64,000 nucleotides of DNA from Clostridium fessum (GTDB lineage: Bacteria; Bacillota; Clostridia; Lachnospirales; Lachnospiraceae): contig NZ_PYLO01000005.1 of NCBI RefSeq assembly GCF_003024715.1, forward strand, positions 174,673 through 238,672, in the 5' to 3' direction. Made by a program: the position numbers and the translations under genes. Shown piece by piece: positions 51,928 to 61,404 of this stretch; the stretch's first letter is position 1; every line of letters starts with the position of its first letter. The notes beneath the pieces are model-generated. The model was not told where the DNA came from. It was given only the letters and a program-made list of their open reading frames with translations, and searched no databases.

Positions 51928-53082
51928 CTAGATCTGTTCCAGAATCACAATATCCGAATCTCCCGCGTCTCCCCCCTGATCCACCGGAATAAATCGGTCT
52001 TTTAAGCCCGGCGTCAGCCAGATCGTGCCGCTCTCGTCAACTAGGACTGCCTCATAGTCCTGATGCGCCGCCCAATGTGCCGCTGCCTTTTCCCGTCCCA
52101 TGACAAACAGGGCGGTCGAAAGCCCATCGCAGCGCAGCCCGCACGGTCCGATGATTGTCACAGAAATCAGCCCGCTATGCGCCGGCGCCCCAGTGGACGG
52201 ATCCATGATATGCCAGTAAATTGTTCCGTCATCATCCGTGAAATAGCGCTCATAGCCGCCGGAGGTAATGACCGCCTCATCCTGCACCCTGACTCCGCCC
52301 AGATAGCCGTCGCTCTCTGGATCCTTGATGCCGACATACCATTTCTCGCCATCCGGTTTTGTTCCGATCGTCTGGATATTGCCTCCAAGACTGAACAGTG
52401 CGCTCGTCACGCCATCCTCCTTCATAGTCTTTACCACCTCATCTCCGGTAAATCCCTTTCCGACACCGCCTAGATCCACCATCATTCCTGGCTCGATCGA
52501 TGCCGTATCTGCTTCTAAACCGACCAGACGATAATCGACCGATTTAAGCAGGCTTTCCCGCTCGCTCTCACTGGGGACCCGGTAATTTCCCGTTGTAAAT
52601 CCCCAGCTTTGCACAACCGGGTAAATTGAAATATCGAGTGCACCATCTGTTTCGACTCCCAGTGCCAGCGCCTCCTGCATCAGATAACGCGTATCCGCTG
52701 AAAGTTCCGCCGTTTTCTCCTGGTTCAGATGAAAAATATCGCTGTTTTCCTGTGTTGTCGAAAGCTCCCCTTCCAGCTCTTCCACCCGCCGTTTCACTTT
52801 TTCCTGCAAATTTGCACTTCCGCCGTAGGCGTCAAACTGCATCACAGTATCCATCGCAAACACTGTCCAATTCTGCCCTTCTCCCGGATTCTGGTTCGAA
52901 TTTGAGGGATTTTTCTCTAAATTTTCGTTTTTTTCTACTGCTGCCACATTTTCTGCCGTCTCTTCCATAGACGCAGATAAACGAGGACGGTCATTCTGGA
53001 CCGTCCCCGTTTGATCCGGCTGCGATGAAGCACCGCAGCCACACAGCAGCAGAGTTAATAAAATCCACCACTTCTGTTTCAA
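51928..53082 (-). CDS. apbE: FAD:protein FMN transferase (ApbE), lipoprotein
   Basis: A 384-residue extracytoplasmic enzyme that attaches FMN to Thr/Ser of target flavoproteins. It starts with a lipoprotein signal (LLTLLLCGCGAS, lipobox Cys at about 14-16), then a Gln/Asn-rich linker of about 60 residues, then ApbE domain motifs TVFAMDTVMQFDAYG, GALDISIYPVVQSWGF, VDLGGVGKGFTGDEV (Mg/FAD site) and ISVTIIGP near the end. The start is a TTG at 53080-53082 with AGGAG six bases upstream. Which flavoprotein it modifies is not shown; no Rnf or Nqr genes are nearby. Confidence 0.92.
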   Translation of the reverse strand: MKQKWWILLTLLLCGCGASSQPDQTGTVQNDRPRLSASMEETAENVAAVEKNENLEKNPSNSNQNPGEGQNWTVFAMDTVMQFDAYGGSANLQEKVKRRVEELEGELSTTQENSDIFHLNQEKTAELSADTRYLMQEALALGVETDGALDISIYPVVQSWGFTTGNYRVPSESERESLLKSVDYRLVGLEADTASIEPGMMVDLGGVGKGFTGDEVVKTMKEDGVTSALFSLGGNIQTIGTKPDGEKWYVGIKDPESDGYLGGVRVQDEAVITSGGYERYFTDDDGTIYWHIMDPSTGAPAHSGLISVTIIGPCGLRCDGLSTALFVMGREKAAAHWAAHQDYEAVLVDESGTIWLTPGLKDRFIPVDQGGDAGDSDIVILEQI

Positions 53083-53103
53083 TTTTTACTCCTTTAAATA
53101 CAA

Positions 53104-56100
53104 CTACTCTTCTTCAGAAACAGACTCTTCTTTCTCAGAAGTATCGCCTTTACCTCCGTCGGATTCTTCCTTATCAGAAATATCATCTTTTACGTTACCG
53201 GTCTCATCCTTCTTGGAATCATTGTCCTTAGATTCATCCGTTTCATTCTTCTTGGAATCGTCACCAGTTTCGCCGGATTCATCTTTCGAATCATCCTTGT
53301 CAGCATCGCCTTTATCTGAAGTTTCGTCTTTCTTCTCATCCGAAGTATCCTTGGACTCGTCCGAATCCTCTTTCTTGTCCTCGTCTACTTCCGGTGCCTT
53401 GTTCGCATCGTCTGTCTCGTTCTTCTTATCGCCATCCGGTACATCTGCCTTGTTTTCGTCATTCGTCTTCGGCTCTTCCGGTGTTTGCTCCGGTGTGGCG
53501 ACGATCTCATCTGGGAGAACTTCGTCGGCGAGAAGCACTTGGGATTTCTTGATTAATTTCCAGCTTTTATCAAGTTTGCACTCAATCGTTTCGTTATTCC
53601 CAGTATAGATAAGAATTTCATTCTCCTCTTCTTCACTCAGTCCGGACGCTGAAACCTTTAAACAATCGTAATTATCATTGCTCTGAGATGTATCCGTTGC
53701 ATGCGGTGCAAACTCACCACTTCCAAGGGACGCAGAACTGAATGCCTTGCTATACGGTTTTCCATTTACCTCAACCGAATTAATCTTCTTTAAGAAGGTT
53801 TTTAGCTCTTCTCCCTCAACTCCATTGAAGCGAATCAGTAAATACTTATTTCCCCAATTACTCTCTGTTACAACACTGGAAACCTTAATTTCTGTATCCG
53901 CTTTCTGGCTCTCAACTGTAACCATGATCGACTGATTATCGTAACCTTTCGCTTCGATCACAACCTCATTCAGACCACTATCCAGTGCGCTTGTCTGAAT
54001 TGTCAATGTTGTACCATTTACTGCAAATCCAAGCGCAACATCTTCCTCCTCATCATTGCCAGTTACTTTTACAGACTTAATTGCTTTCAGATACTCCTCA
54101 TCACCAGTCAGAACCAGCGGTTTTCCCTCATCAACCGTAGTGCTGCCTGTCAGTTCCGGTGCTGGAAGCAGTTTCTCTTCGTCACCCGCTAACTTCATAT
54201 CCTTTGTAACTGTAAAGGTAAGCTCTTTGTATCCTTCTGCCTGGATCGTTACATCGGTGCTTTCTTCGGTGCTGAAACCGTCTAAAGTGAAATCGATGCA
54301 ATCAAAATCCTGTACATTGTTATATGGATCATCTGCATCTGTCATCTTCCATGTAGGGTTATACGAACTAAGGCTGTAAGCTTTTGTATACTCTTTATTT
54401 CCAACCTTCACGGATGTAATCTTAGCTAGGTAATCTTTTACACTCGTTCCCTTTGAAGCCTTAAAAGAAGCACGTCCAAAATCTGGATCAAATGACCAGC
54501 TGGCTTTATGTTTGCTGAACTCCACTACTTCTGGAGCTGCCATCTCTTCCTGAATTTCTTCCTCTTCCTTCTCAACCACAAATTCACATCTCAGCGCCTC
54601 TGTGTAGTAATTCGAACGAAGAGTCAGCTTATAGCTTCCCGGCTGAACCTGATGGAGAATCAGCTTCTTGCCATCCCCGGATACTTCATAGTAAACATCG
54701 TTGCTGCTGGACACGCCCTTCGTGTAGATATTTCTCTCAACAGCATCCTCCTCATCGGAAAGCAGAGTAACAGATTTCAGGTTCTTCAAGAAATCTCCCT
54801 CGCTGCCCTCAACGGTAAATTCAGCATCTGCAAAGTAGTATGTTTTCTTTCCATCTACTGTCTTCTTTGCTGAAAATGCATTTTTAGCATCCGCATAATC
54901 AACCTTCAGCGCCAGATCACTCTCCAGCACCTTATTATATGTAAATGCAATACTCTGGCTCTTATATCCCGTTGCATCAACGGTCAGCTTGTACTCCTCA
55001 CCAGCCTTGAATACATCCGCATTAATGGTAATGGTGCCAGCTTCTTTGTCGATGGAATATTTATCCTTGCTGAGTGCCTGCCAGTTTCCATTGACAACGA
55101 TACCCTGAACTGCCTCGATATACTTTGTATCCTCTGTCTTCAGGACTACCGGATCGCCCTCTTTGTTCTGTACAACTGTAATCGCCGGTGCATCCTGACG
55201 GGAGAAGTTTCCATTGTACTGGATATCGCCGAGCAGACCATCTTCAAGAACCTCTTTTGCCGTTGCCGGATGGTTCGGATCCAGTACTCCGTTTTCACGG
55301 TAATCTGCAAATGGGAGCATTCTGTTCTCTTCGTATTTCTGATTCTCGCTCTTATTTACGTAGTCTGTCCATCTGAAGAAATCATCATCTCCAGTATCAA
55401 AGACTGCATCTGGAATCGCATTGTACCACCACTCCATCACTGCCTTGGACGCATCATTTTCCATCTTGGTCTGTTCAAGGAGATGTGCATTTACAAGCAG
55501 ATCTGAATCAAAAATCAGGTTTGCAGAGATTGCAGAGCTTCCTGAGCTGCTGCCGCTGGAGCTTCCACTTCCGCTGGAACCAGTCGATGCGGTGCTGATA
55601 CCGTCGAATCCGTATGCCGCCATTTTCTGGCCATTGGTCTGTTCCTTCTCTTTTACCGGCTCTGCGCCCGTTGTCACCTTGAAGCTCTTGGAGAATGACC
55701 GGAAACCATTTGCATATACAGTGATCTTGTAATTGCCCTTGTATGGCAGATGGTCTGTATTATCATTGTACAGAACAAATAAATCCTGGCTGTAGAGATA
55801 CCAGTCATCGATCATCTTAAGGTCGCTTACTGTTCCGTTCGGAGCTTCCAGTGTCACACGCTCGATCGGTGTCTCAATTGCGTATACCAGATCGCTGACT
55901 GCAAAATGGAGATTCTTACCGGACTGCGGTGTTTCCTTAAGCTCCAGCGTCGGTACTGTCTCATTGACGACATGAATCGGGACGAGCGCGGAACCGCCTG
56001 CCGACGATACAACCCGCACATAATAACGTCCATTATTAAAGAAATTGCTCTGTCCTGTCTGGATAGTCAGCTGTCCAACGCGTCCCTGTCCGTGCGCCAC

Positions 56101-57528
56101 ATTCTTTTCACTGTCAAATACGAGACTCGAATTGATTGTGTTCTTCTGCTCATTGTATTCAACCAGTTCCAGTTTGCGGATGCCGTCAAACCACTCTTTT
56201 TCCTCATTTGTATTATAGTTAAACAGAATGGTAACAGCTGCTTTTCCATTTTTTGGAAGAACTGCATCCGGTGAGTAGCTCGGATGAGTCTGTTTTTCCT
56301 CATTCAAGTTATAAGTAGTTTTTTTCGGAGAAATGCGGGGATTTCCGTCTTCATCGTAATTGGTCAGATAATAGTCCCAGTAAGCAACCGGCTCATGCGT
56401 CAGAATCTTCTCAGGCAGATAGCCGTCGTTTTCCTCATATACAGCATCTTCCTGGCTCTCATTGCTCAGAACCACCGTCTCTTCCTTTGCCGCATCTTCT
56501 TTGCTGCTGACGGTTACTTTGCCCGGTGTGCCAAGAAGCGCCAGTTTTGCCATACGTCCGTCATCTGTGATCGGAGTTAAAAGATTGGTTACATCTTTTC
56601 CATCGACCTTAACGACCGTATTGCCTGCATTGTATCCCTCATCAAATGCGATCGGAAGCCACCAGCCCAGGGAATTTACTTCGGTAAGCTTTGTCTTCGT
56701 CTCATCTACCAGCGAAACCATCTGCGGCTTGTCTGGATTTTCAGTGTTTCCGTTATCTCCGGCATTTCCGCCATTCTGATTTCCGTCATTCCCGGAATTA
56801 CCGTTATTTCCAGAATTACTGTTATTTCCGGAATTACTGTTATTTCCAGAATTACTGTTGCTTCCAGAGCCCCCCGAATGGCTGCCGCCGGAACTGCCGG
56901 AATTCCCCGAACCGCCTCCTGATACGCTGCTTCCGTTGCCGTCTGCTGCCGGGCTGCTCGCGTAACCTCTATCCGCACGGGTCTGGACCTCTCCATTTTC
57001 ATTGACCCACTGTCCATCCGCATTGACGCTGTAGCCGTCCGGCGTCCGACCTTCGGTGTGCATCTGACCATAGTTTTCTGCACTCAAGTTATCAAAATAA
57101 TAGCATTTTCCATCAATCCACTGCCATCCGGTCACGGTCATACCTTCCGTTCCGTCGGATGCAGTGCTGAAGAAATACCATTTTCCTGCATTGTCCTTCC
57201 ACCAGCCGCGGCGCATCTGTCCTTCCACGCCATCGGCAGTTGTGTTCATATAGTACCGGCGTCCATCGACGGTGATCCATCCAGTCATCATCCGTCCGGT
57301 CTGCGGATCCAGATAATACCAGCCATTCTCGGTCTTAACCCATCCAGTCTTGAGCGTTCCGTCCGTTCCCTGATATTTCCAGTCCTGTCCTTCCTGAATC
57401 CAGGCGCCGGTCTGTACTCCGGACTCCGATGCCGGTCCGGTTGAAGCATAAGCAGTACCTGCCTGCGCCGCCGCTAACACGGTCACCGCTGCCAGAATTG
57501 CCTGCCGGGATCTTCCCTTACCTTTCAT
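53104..57528 (-). CDS. Large secreted protein with cell-wall-binding repeats and HID-like domains
   Basis: 1474 residues. A signal peptide (about 1-29, ending TAYA) precedes four to five tryptophan/tyrosine-rich cell-wall-binding repeats (about 40-165; GWYYLDPQTG, GKWYFF types), which would bind wall polymers since there is no LPXTG anchor. A Ser/Gly/Asn low-complexity region follows (about 190-270, NNSNSG units). The C-terminal half has about five domains of the type YIKAIxSVxVNGxxxxxxY...FKAGEEYKLTVDATGY, resembling the hemoglobin-interacting domain family (PF07550), spanning roughly 820-1330. The last about 130 residues are an acidic Asp/Glu/Lys/Ser tail. The start is the ATG at 57526-57528 with GGAGG. 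Heme or hemoglobin binding is inferred from the domains and the operator. Confidence 0.82.
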   Translation of the reverse strand: MKGKGRSRQAILAAVTVLAAAQAGTAYASTGPASESGVQTGAWIQEGQDWKYQGTDGTLKTGWVKTENGWYYLDPQTGRMMTGWITVDGRRYYMNTTADGVEGQMRRGWWKDNAGKWYFFSTASDGTEGMTVTGWQWIDGKCYYFDNLSAENYGQMHTEGRTPDGYSVNADGQWVNENGEVQTRADRGYASSPAADGNGSSVSGGGSGNSGSSGGSHSGGSGSNSNSGNNSNSGNNSNSGNNGNSGNDGNQNGGNAGDNGNTENPDKPQMVSLVDETKTKLTEVNSLGWWLPIAFDEGYNAGNTVVKVDGKDVTNLLTPITDDGRMAKLALLGTPGKVTVSSKEDAAKEETVVLSNESQEDAVYEENDGYLPEKILTHEPVAYWDYYLTNYDEDGNPRISPKKTTYNLNEEKQTHPSYSPDAVLPKNGKAAVTILFNYNTNEEKEWFDGIRKLELVEYNEQKNTINSSLVFDSEKNVAHGQGRVGQLTIQTGQSNFFNNGRYYVRVVSSAGGSALVPIHVVNETVPTLELKETPQSGKNLHFAVSDLVYAIETPIERVTLEAPNGTVSDLKMIDDWYLYSQDLFVLYNDNTDHLPYKGNYKITVYANGFRSFSKSFKVTTGAEPVKEKEQTNGQKMAAYGFDGISTASTGSSGSGSSSGSSSGSSAISANLIFDSDLLVNAHLLEQTKMENDASKAVMEWWYNAIPDAVFDTGDDDFFRWTDYVNKSENQKYEENRMLPFADYRENGVLDPNHPATAKEVLEDGLLGDIQYNGNFSRQDAPAITVVQNKEGDPVVLKTEDTKYIEAVQGIVVNGNWQALSKDKYSIDKEAGTITINADVFKAGEEYKLTVDATGYKSQSIAFTYNKVLESDLALKVDYADAKNAFSAKKTVDGKKTYYFADAEFTVEGSEGDFLKNLKSVTLLSDEEDAVERNIYTKGVSSSNDVYYEVSGDGKKLILHQVQPGSYKLTLRSNYYTEALRCEFVVEKEEEEIQEEMAAPEVVEFSKHKASWSFDPDFGRASFKASKGTSVKDYLAKITSVKVGNKEYTKAYSLSSYNPTWKMTDADDPYNNVQDFDCIDFTLDGFSTEESTDVTIQAEGYKELTFTVTKDMKLAGDEEKLLPAPELTGSTTVDEGKPLVLTGDEEYLKAIKSVKVTGNDEEEDVALGFAVNGTTLTIQTSALDSGLNEVVIEAKGYDNQSIMVTVESQKADTEIKVSSVVTESNWGNKYLLIRFNGVEGEELKTFLKKINSVEVNGKPYSKAFSSASLGSGEFAPHATDTSQSNDNYDCLKVSASGLSEEEENEILIYTGNNETIECKLDKSWKLIKKSQVLLADEVLPDEIVATPEQTPEEPKTNDENKADVPDGDKKNETDDANKAPEVDEDKKEDSDESKDTSDEKKDETSDKGDADKDDSKDESGETGDDSKKNETDESKDNDSKKDETGNVKDDISDKEESDGGKGDTSEKEESVSEEE

Positions 57529-57607
57529 ACATATTCCTCCATATAATCTTTTGTAATATCTTACTCTCCGCACCGGATTAGTCATCCCTAACCCAGACAG
57601 CCGAGGA

Positions 57608-57625
57608 GGTTAGTATAAACTAATC
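57608..57625. promoter_or_regulatory. Palindromic operator over the surface-protein promoter
   Basis: GGTTAG-TATAAA-CTAATC, a 6-6-6 dyad (one mismatched outer pair) overlapping the -10. Its core GTTAG-N6-CTAA is the same as that of the feoA operator at 18216-18233. Confidence 0.58.
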
Positions 57626-57641
57626 TAATAAAATCTGTCAA
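57612..57641 (-). promoter_or_regulatory. Promoter of the large surface-protein gene
   Basis: Minus-strand TTGACA (57636-57641), 18-base spacer, TATACT (57612-57617). The rest of the 57529-57981 gap is AT-rich and holds no further gene that I can support. Confidence 0.8.
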
Positions 57642-57981
57642 TTATTTAAATCTATTTAAAAATGAGAATTTTTATCTATTTTTTAATTGAATTTTATTCT
57701 CAATAAAGCATTGCTTTTTTAGTTGCTAAAACTAACATGCAAATTTCTTTTTCCATTCAGCACATGTTAAGTCTCATTTTGCAGCGATTTTTCCTCCTTT
57801 TTCCCTGATATTGCCTCGCTTGCCATGAATTTTAAAAAAACATATTTTGAGAATTTTTTTCTGTTTGCTTCATTTCGTATATTTTTATCCTTTTCGCACA
57901 TACTCCATCTGTAAACATTTTGTCCCATTCCAGTCCCTTCGCGGTCACTGATATTGGCTTCTCTGATAGGAGATTTACACG

Positions 57982-59397
57982 ATGCAGATTTCTTCATCCA
58001 TTGAAAATAACCGGACTTTTTTTCAAAAAAAGCTCCGACCGGACATCAGTTTTGATGTCGTAGATCGGAACCTGATGATCGGCGGGCGCGATGCCTGCCT
58101 CTACTGTATTGATGGTTTTACCAAGGACGATACGCTTTTAAAAGTGCTGCAGGCGATGAGCAGCATTGAAACCGCCCAGATGCCTGACAATGCAAACGAT
58201 TTTGCCGCCCTCTACCTCGCCTACGGCGAAATCGGGCTGGAAACGGATTCGGACGCGCTGATTATCCAGCTTCTCTCCGGTGTTCCTTTTCTTCTGATCG
58301 ACGGGTATGCACAGGCACTCACAATAGACTGCCGCACCTATCCCGCCCGCGGAGTCAGCGAACCTGAAAAGGATAAGGTATTGCGCGGCTCGCGCGATGG
58401 TTTTGTCGAAACGCTTGTGTTCAATACGGCTCTGATCCGGCGGCGCATCCGCGATCCGAAGCTGCGGATGGAAATCATGAATATTGGGGAAAGTTCGCAC
58501 ACCGATATCGCCATCTGCTACATGGAAAACCGGGTGGACACCGAACTTTTAAACCGCATCCGCACCCGGATTCAAAAAGTGCATGTCGATGCCCTCTCGA
58601 TGAACCAGGAAAGCCTTGCCGAATGTATTTATCCGCACAAATGGTTCAATCCGTTCCCAAAATTTCGTTTTTCAGAGCGTCCGGATACCTCCGCTGCCTC
58701 GATTCTGGAAGGAAATATCATCATTCTGGTGGACAATTCGCCATCCGCAATGATTCTGCCATCCTCTGTTTTCGATATCATCGAGGAAGCCGACGACTAC
58801 TATTTTCCACCGCTGACCGGCACCTATCTGCGCCTGTCGCGGACGGTCATCTTTTTCCTGACCTTATTTCTGACACCGCTGTGGCTGCTTTTTATGCAGA
58901 ATCCCGGCTGGATCCCGGAATGGCTCGCTTTTATCCGTGTCACCGACGAGATCCATGTAGCGCTGATCTATCAGCTTCTGATCCTGGAATTTGCCATCGA
59001 TGGTCTGCGGCTCGCGGCAGTCAACACCCCCAGCATGCTGACGACACCGCTCAGTGTCATCGCCGGTATCGTGCTTGGAGAATACTCGGTCAAATCCGGC
59101 TGGTTCAACAGCGAGACGATGCTCTATATGGCGTTCGTCACGATCGCCAACTACTCGATGACGAGCTTCGAACTCGGCTACGCACTCAAATTCATGCGCG
59201 TCCTGCTCCTGATTCTGACCTTTTTCCTCAATCTCTGGGGCTTCATCGCCGGAACACTCATTGCCGTCGGCTGCCTTGTCTTTAACCGGACAATCGCCGG
59301 AAAAAGTTATATTTACCCGCTAATTCCATTTCACTGGAGTGAATTAAAAAAACGGCTGCTCCGGAACCGGCTGCCGCATGAGGAGAAAAACGGATAA
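57982..59397 (+). CDS. GerA/SpoVAF family spore membrane protein
   Basis: A 471-residue GerAA/SpoVAF-type protein. A cytoplasmic N-terminal half (about 1-280) includes DALIIQLLSGVPFLLIDG, RGVSEPEKDKVLRGSRDGFVETL and NTALIRRRIRDPKLR, which are strong family signatures, followed by a membrane half with four to six helices (LSRTVIFFLTLFLTPLWLLF and later) and a basic tail. GerA proteins form nutrient-receptor channels in the spore inner membrane; SpoVAF is the version linked to DPA-channel genes. No GerB, GerC or spoVA partners are here. Good AGGAG before the ATG. Expression in the forespore is expected; I see no clear sigma-G promoter. Confidence 0.88.
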   Translation: MQISSSIENNRTFFQKKLRPDISFDVVDRNLMIGGRDACLYCIDGFTKDDTLLKVLQAMSSIETAQMPDNANDFAALYLAYGEIGLETDSDALIIQLLSGVPFLLIDGYAQALTIDCRTYPARGVSEPEKDKVLRGSRDGFVETLVFNTALIRRRIRDPKLRMEIMNIGESSHTDIAICYMENRVDTELLNRIRTRIQKVHVDALSMNQESLAECIYPHKWFNPFPKFRFSERPDTSAASILEGNIIILVDNSPSAMILPSSVFDIIEEADDYYFPPLTGTYLRLSRTVIFFLTLFLTPLWLLFMQNPGWIPEWLAFIRVTDEIHVALIYQLLILEFAIDGLRLAAVNTPSMLTTPLSVIAGIVLGEYSVKSGWFNSETMLYMAFVTIANYSMTSFELGYALKFMRVLLLILTFFLNLWGFIAGTLIAVGCLVFNRTIAGKSYIYPLIPFHWSELKKRLLRNRLPHEEKNG

Positions 59398-59408
59398 GAA
59401 TGTCGCAT

Positions 59409-59476
59409 AAAATGTCCGCATACCCACAACTGCCCGGATGGTTCCGGGTACTGGCTGTGGTTTATGCGGACATTTT
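59409..59476. terminator. Bidirectional terminator between spore and regulator genes
   Basis: A 14-bp outer stem (AAAATGTCCGCATA and its complement) with an inner CCACA...TGTGG/CCGG hairpin and T-rich flanks. It serves the converging genes at 57982-59397 and 59495-60997. Confidence 0.92.
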
Positions 59477-59494
59477 AACTTCTATATCTATCTT

Positions 59495-60997
59495 CTATTT
59501 TTCTTTCTTATACACTACCTCTTTCAGCACCTCCAGCGCCTCCTCATACCGCTCTGCCCCCATCGAGGCACAGGACAACAGGAGCTTCGGATATCCCTCT
59601 TGAAAATGATGCTCCTGTTTTTCCAAAAGACTCCCGACCGACTCCACCGGGCGGACGGCGACGCCTGCCTGTGCCGCACGCCCGGCAATTTCCGCCGATG
59701 TAAGCGGGCTGTCAAGCTCCATGAGAACCAGAAAACCGGCATCGCCCAGATGCGTTCGCGCTTTTTCTCCAAAAATGCGCCGCACCGCATCACACAGACA
59801 CTTTGCCTTTGCCGCGTACAATTTCTTGGACTTTCGGATCTGGCTTTCCAGATGTCCGTCCCGTATAAACTGGCATAGGGCAATCTGCTCTGCCTTGGAC
59901 GCCGTCTGGTTATAAAAACGCCCCCGCTCCTGATACCGTTTCAGCAGATCCGGCGGCAGGACCATGTAGCTCATGCGGATCGATGGCAGAAGCAGCCTTG
60001 AAAATGTCCCCAGATACACGACGCCCCGCCCTCCGGAAAGCCCCTGCAGGGACGGTGTCGGGCGGTTATAATAGCGGAACTCACTGTTGTAATCGTCCTC
60101 AATAATCAGCATATCCTCGCGCGCCGCATCCTTTAAAAGCTTCATCCGGTCGCCCACCGGCATGACCTCGCCCCAGACTGTCATCTGAGAAGGCGTTAAA
60201 TAGCAGACACTTTTCCCCGTGGATTTCATTGCCTCTGATGTCTGTTCAAATGGCATTGTTTTCATTTCTTTTGCACATACATCTGACTTTTCCGTTCCAC
60301 ACAAATCCATCTTAAAGGATCCGGTCCTCATCTCAGTTTTTTCCCAATACTCTCTTATATCTCCAGTCCAAAACCCATAATCCTCAAAAATCTGGCGTCC
60401 CTGCCGGAACGACGGATTAAAAAACCATACGCTGTCCCGCTCCCGCAGCATCGGGCACAAAATATGCAAGAGACTCTGCACACCCGCCCCTACTACGATA
60501 CTGTCCGGCGTACAGATCACATTGCGGTGGCGCCCCAGATACGCGCAGAGCGCCTCCCGGAATTCCCGCTCTCCCTGCGGTTCGCCATAAGAAAGCAGCC
60601 GCTCATCCTGGCGCAGGGCGCTCTTGACATAGCGCCGCCATAAATCAAACTGGAAGCTCTCCCGATCCACATTTGAAGACGCAAAATCATACCGGATTTC
60701 CGGGCGTTCCTCCTGATGCGGCACACCGTGCTCTATTTCCTCCCGGTTTGCAGCCGCCAGCACCGCATCCGTTACATAAAACCCGCTCTGCGGACGCGAA
60801 ATGATATAGCCATCCGCCGCCAGCAGCATATACGCCGTCTCCACCGTCGTCCGCGAAAGCTGCAGCTGCAGGGAACATTTGCGGATCGACGGCAGCTTCG
60901 CTCCCGGCTTCATCTGACCGGACACGATCAATTCTTTGTAATATTCATATACTCTCAGATATCGGCTCTGTCCCGGTTCGCTTAAATTCAGTTCCAT
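59495..60997 (-). CDS. MocR family regulator (GntR-aminotransferase fusion, PdxR-like)
   Basis: A 500-residue fusion of an N-terminal GntR winged helix (about 5-75; RVYEYYKELIVSGQMKPGAKLPSIRKCSLQLQLSRTTVETAYMLLAADGYI) with a fold-type I PLP-dependent aminotransferase domain (about 115-500). The PLP motif LIIEDDYNSEFRY contains the Asp partner, and YLGTFSRLLLPSIRMSYM holds the Ser and the region of the lysine (here SRLLLPS, with the usual Lys position replaced by Leu). MocR proteins include the pyridoxal-sensing PdxR and GabR. No pdx genes are nearby, and the target is unknown. A loss of the PLP-binding lysine would suggest altered effector sensing. Confidence 0.85.
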   Translation of the reverse strand: MELNLSEPGQSRYLRVYEYYKELIVSGQMKPGAKLPSIRKCSLQLQLSRTTVETAYMLLAADGYIISRPQSGFYVTDAVLAAANREEIEHGVPHQEERPEIRYDFASSNVDRESFQFDLWRRYVKSALRQDERLLSYGEPQGEREFREALCAYLGRHRNVICTPDSIVVGAGVQSLLHILCPMLRERDSVWFFNPSFRQGRQIFEDYGFWTGDIREYWEKTEMRTGSFKMDLCGTEKSDVCAKEMKTMPFEQTSEAMKSTGKSVCYLTPSQMTVWGEVMPVGDRMKLLKDAAREDMLIIEDDYNSEFRYYNRPTPSLQGLSGGRGVVYLGTFSRLLLPSIRMSYMVLPPDLLKRYQERGRFYNQTASKAEQIALCQFIRDGHLESQIRKSKKLYAAKAKCLCDAVRRIFGEKARTHLGDAGFLVLMELDSPLTSAEIAGRAAQAGVAVRPVESVGSLLEKQEHHFQEGYPKLLLSCASMGAERYEEALEVLKEVVYKKEK

Positions 60998-61193
60998 CGT
61001 ATTTCCTCTATCTATTTATGTAAATGGCGATGCACCGCATCGATCATCCGCATCATCCCATATCCCAGACAACCGCCCTCTTTCCGTCTTCACAATATTT
61101 TTCATCTCCACCACTTGTACCCCTTATACCCAACTGCCTTCCTCAATTATACCGTTTTCTCCTGCTTATAGGCAATCCCCAAAATTGAGTACT

Positions 61194-61223
61194 GTTACTG
61201 TTCACGCATACGTGCCCAGTAAC
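61194..61223. repeat. REP-like hairpin, copy 2
   Basis: Contains the same 22-mer as 46492-46513 (here 61196-61217) and forms a longer hairpin GTTACTG-TT-CACG-CATA-CGTG-CC-CAGTAAC. It lies in the 60998-61404 gap, which otherwise contains only the rloA promoter and AT-rich DNA. Confidence 0.75.
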
Positions 61224-61344
61224 GGAAATTCCGAGGAAGAAATCAAAGATCCTCTTCTTCCTAAGAAAGAAGAAATCCCCACATATCCTCTCCACACGGC
61301 TGTTCTATTAAATCCTCTATACAGATTTTTATTTTTCATTTGCG

Positions 61345-61373
61345 TTGATTTTTCACAAAAATGTGGATATAAT
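61345..61373 (+). promoter_or_regulatory. Promoter of the rloA-rloB unit
   Basis: TTGATT (61345-61350), 17-base spacer, TATAAT (61368-61373), about 30 bases ahead of the rloA start. Confidence 0.75.
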
Positions 61374-61404
61374 ATATTATAACAAGGATTTAGGAGGTTG
61401 TTTT

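Noticed and set aside
53213..53608. Serine-rich plus-strand frame opposite the acidic tail of the surface protein
   Set aside because: A mirror effect of the Asp/Glu/Lys-rich repeats on the coding strand.
57767..57997. 76-codon minus-strand frame between the surface-protein and spore genes
   Set aside because: No ribosome site, overlaps the start region of the spore gene and shows no protein-like pattern.
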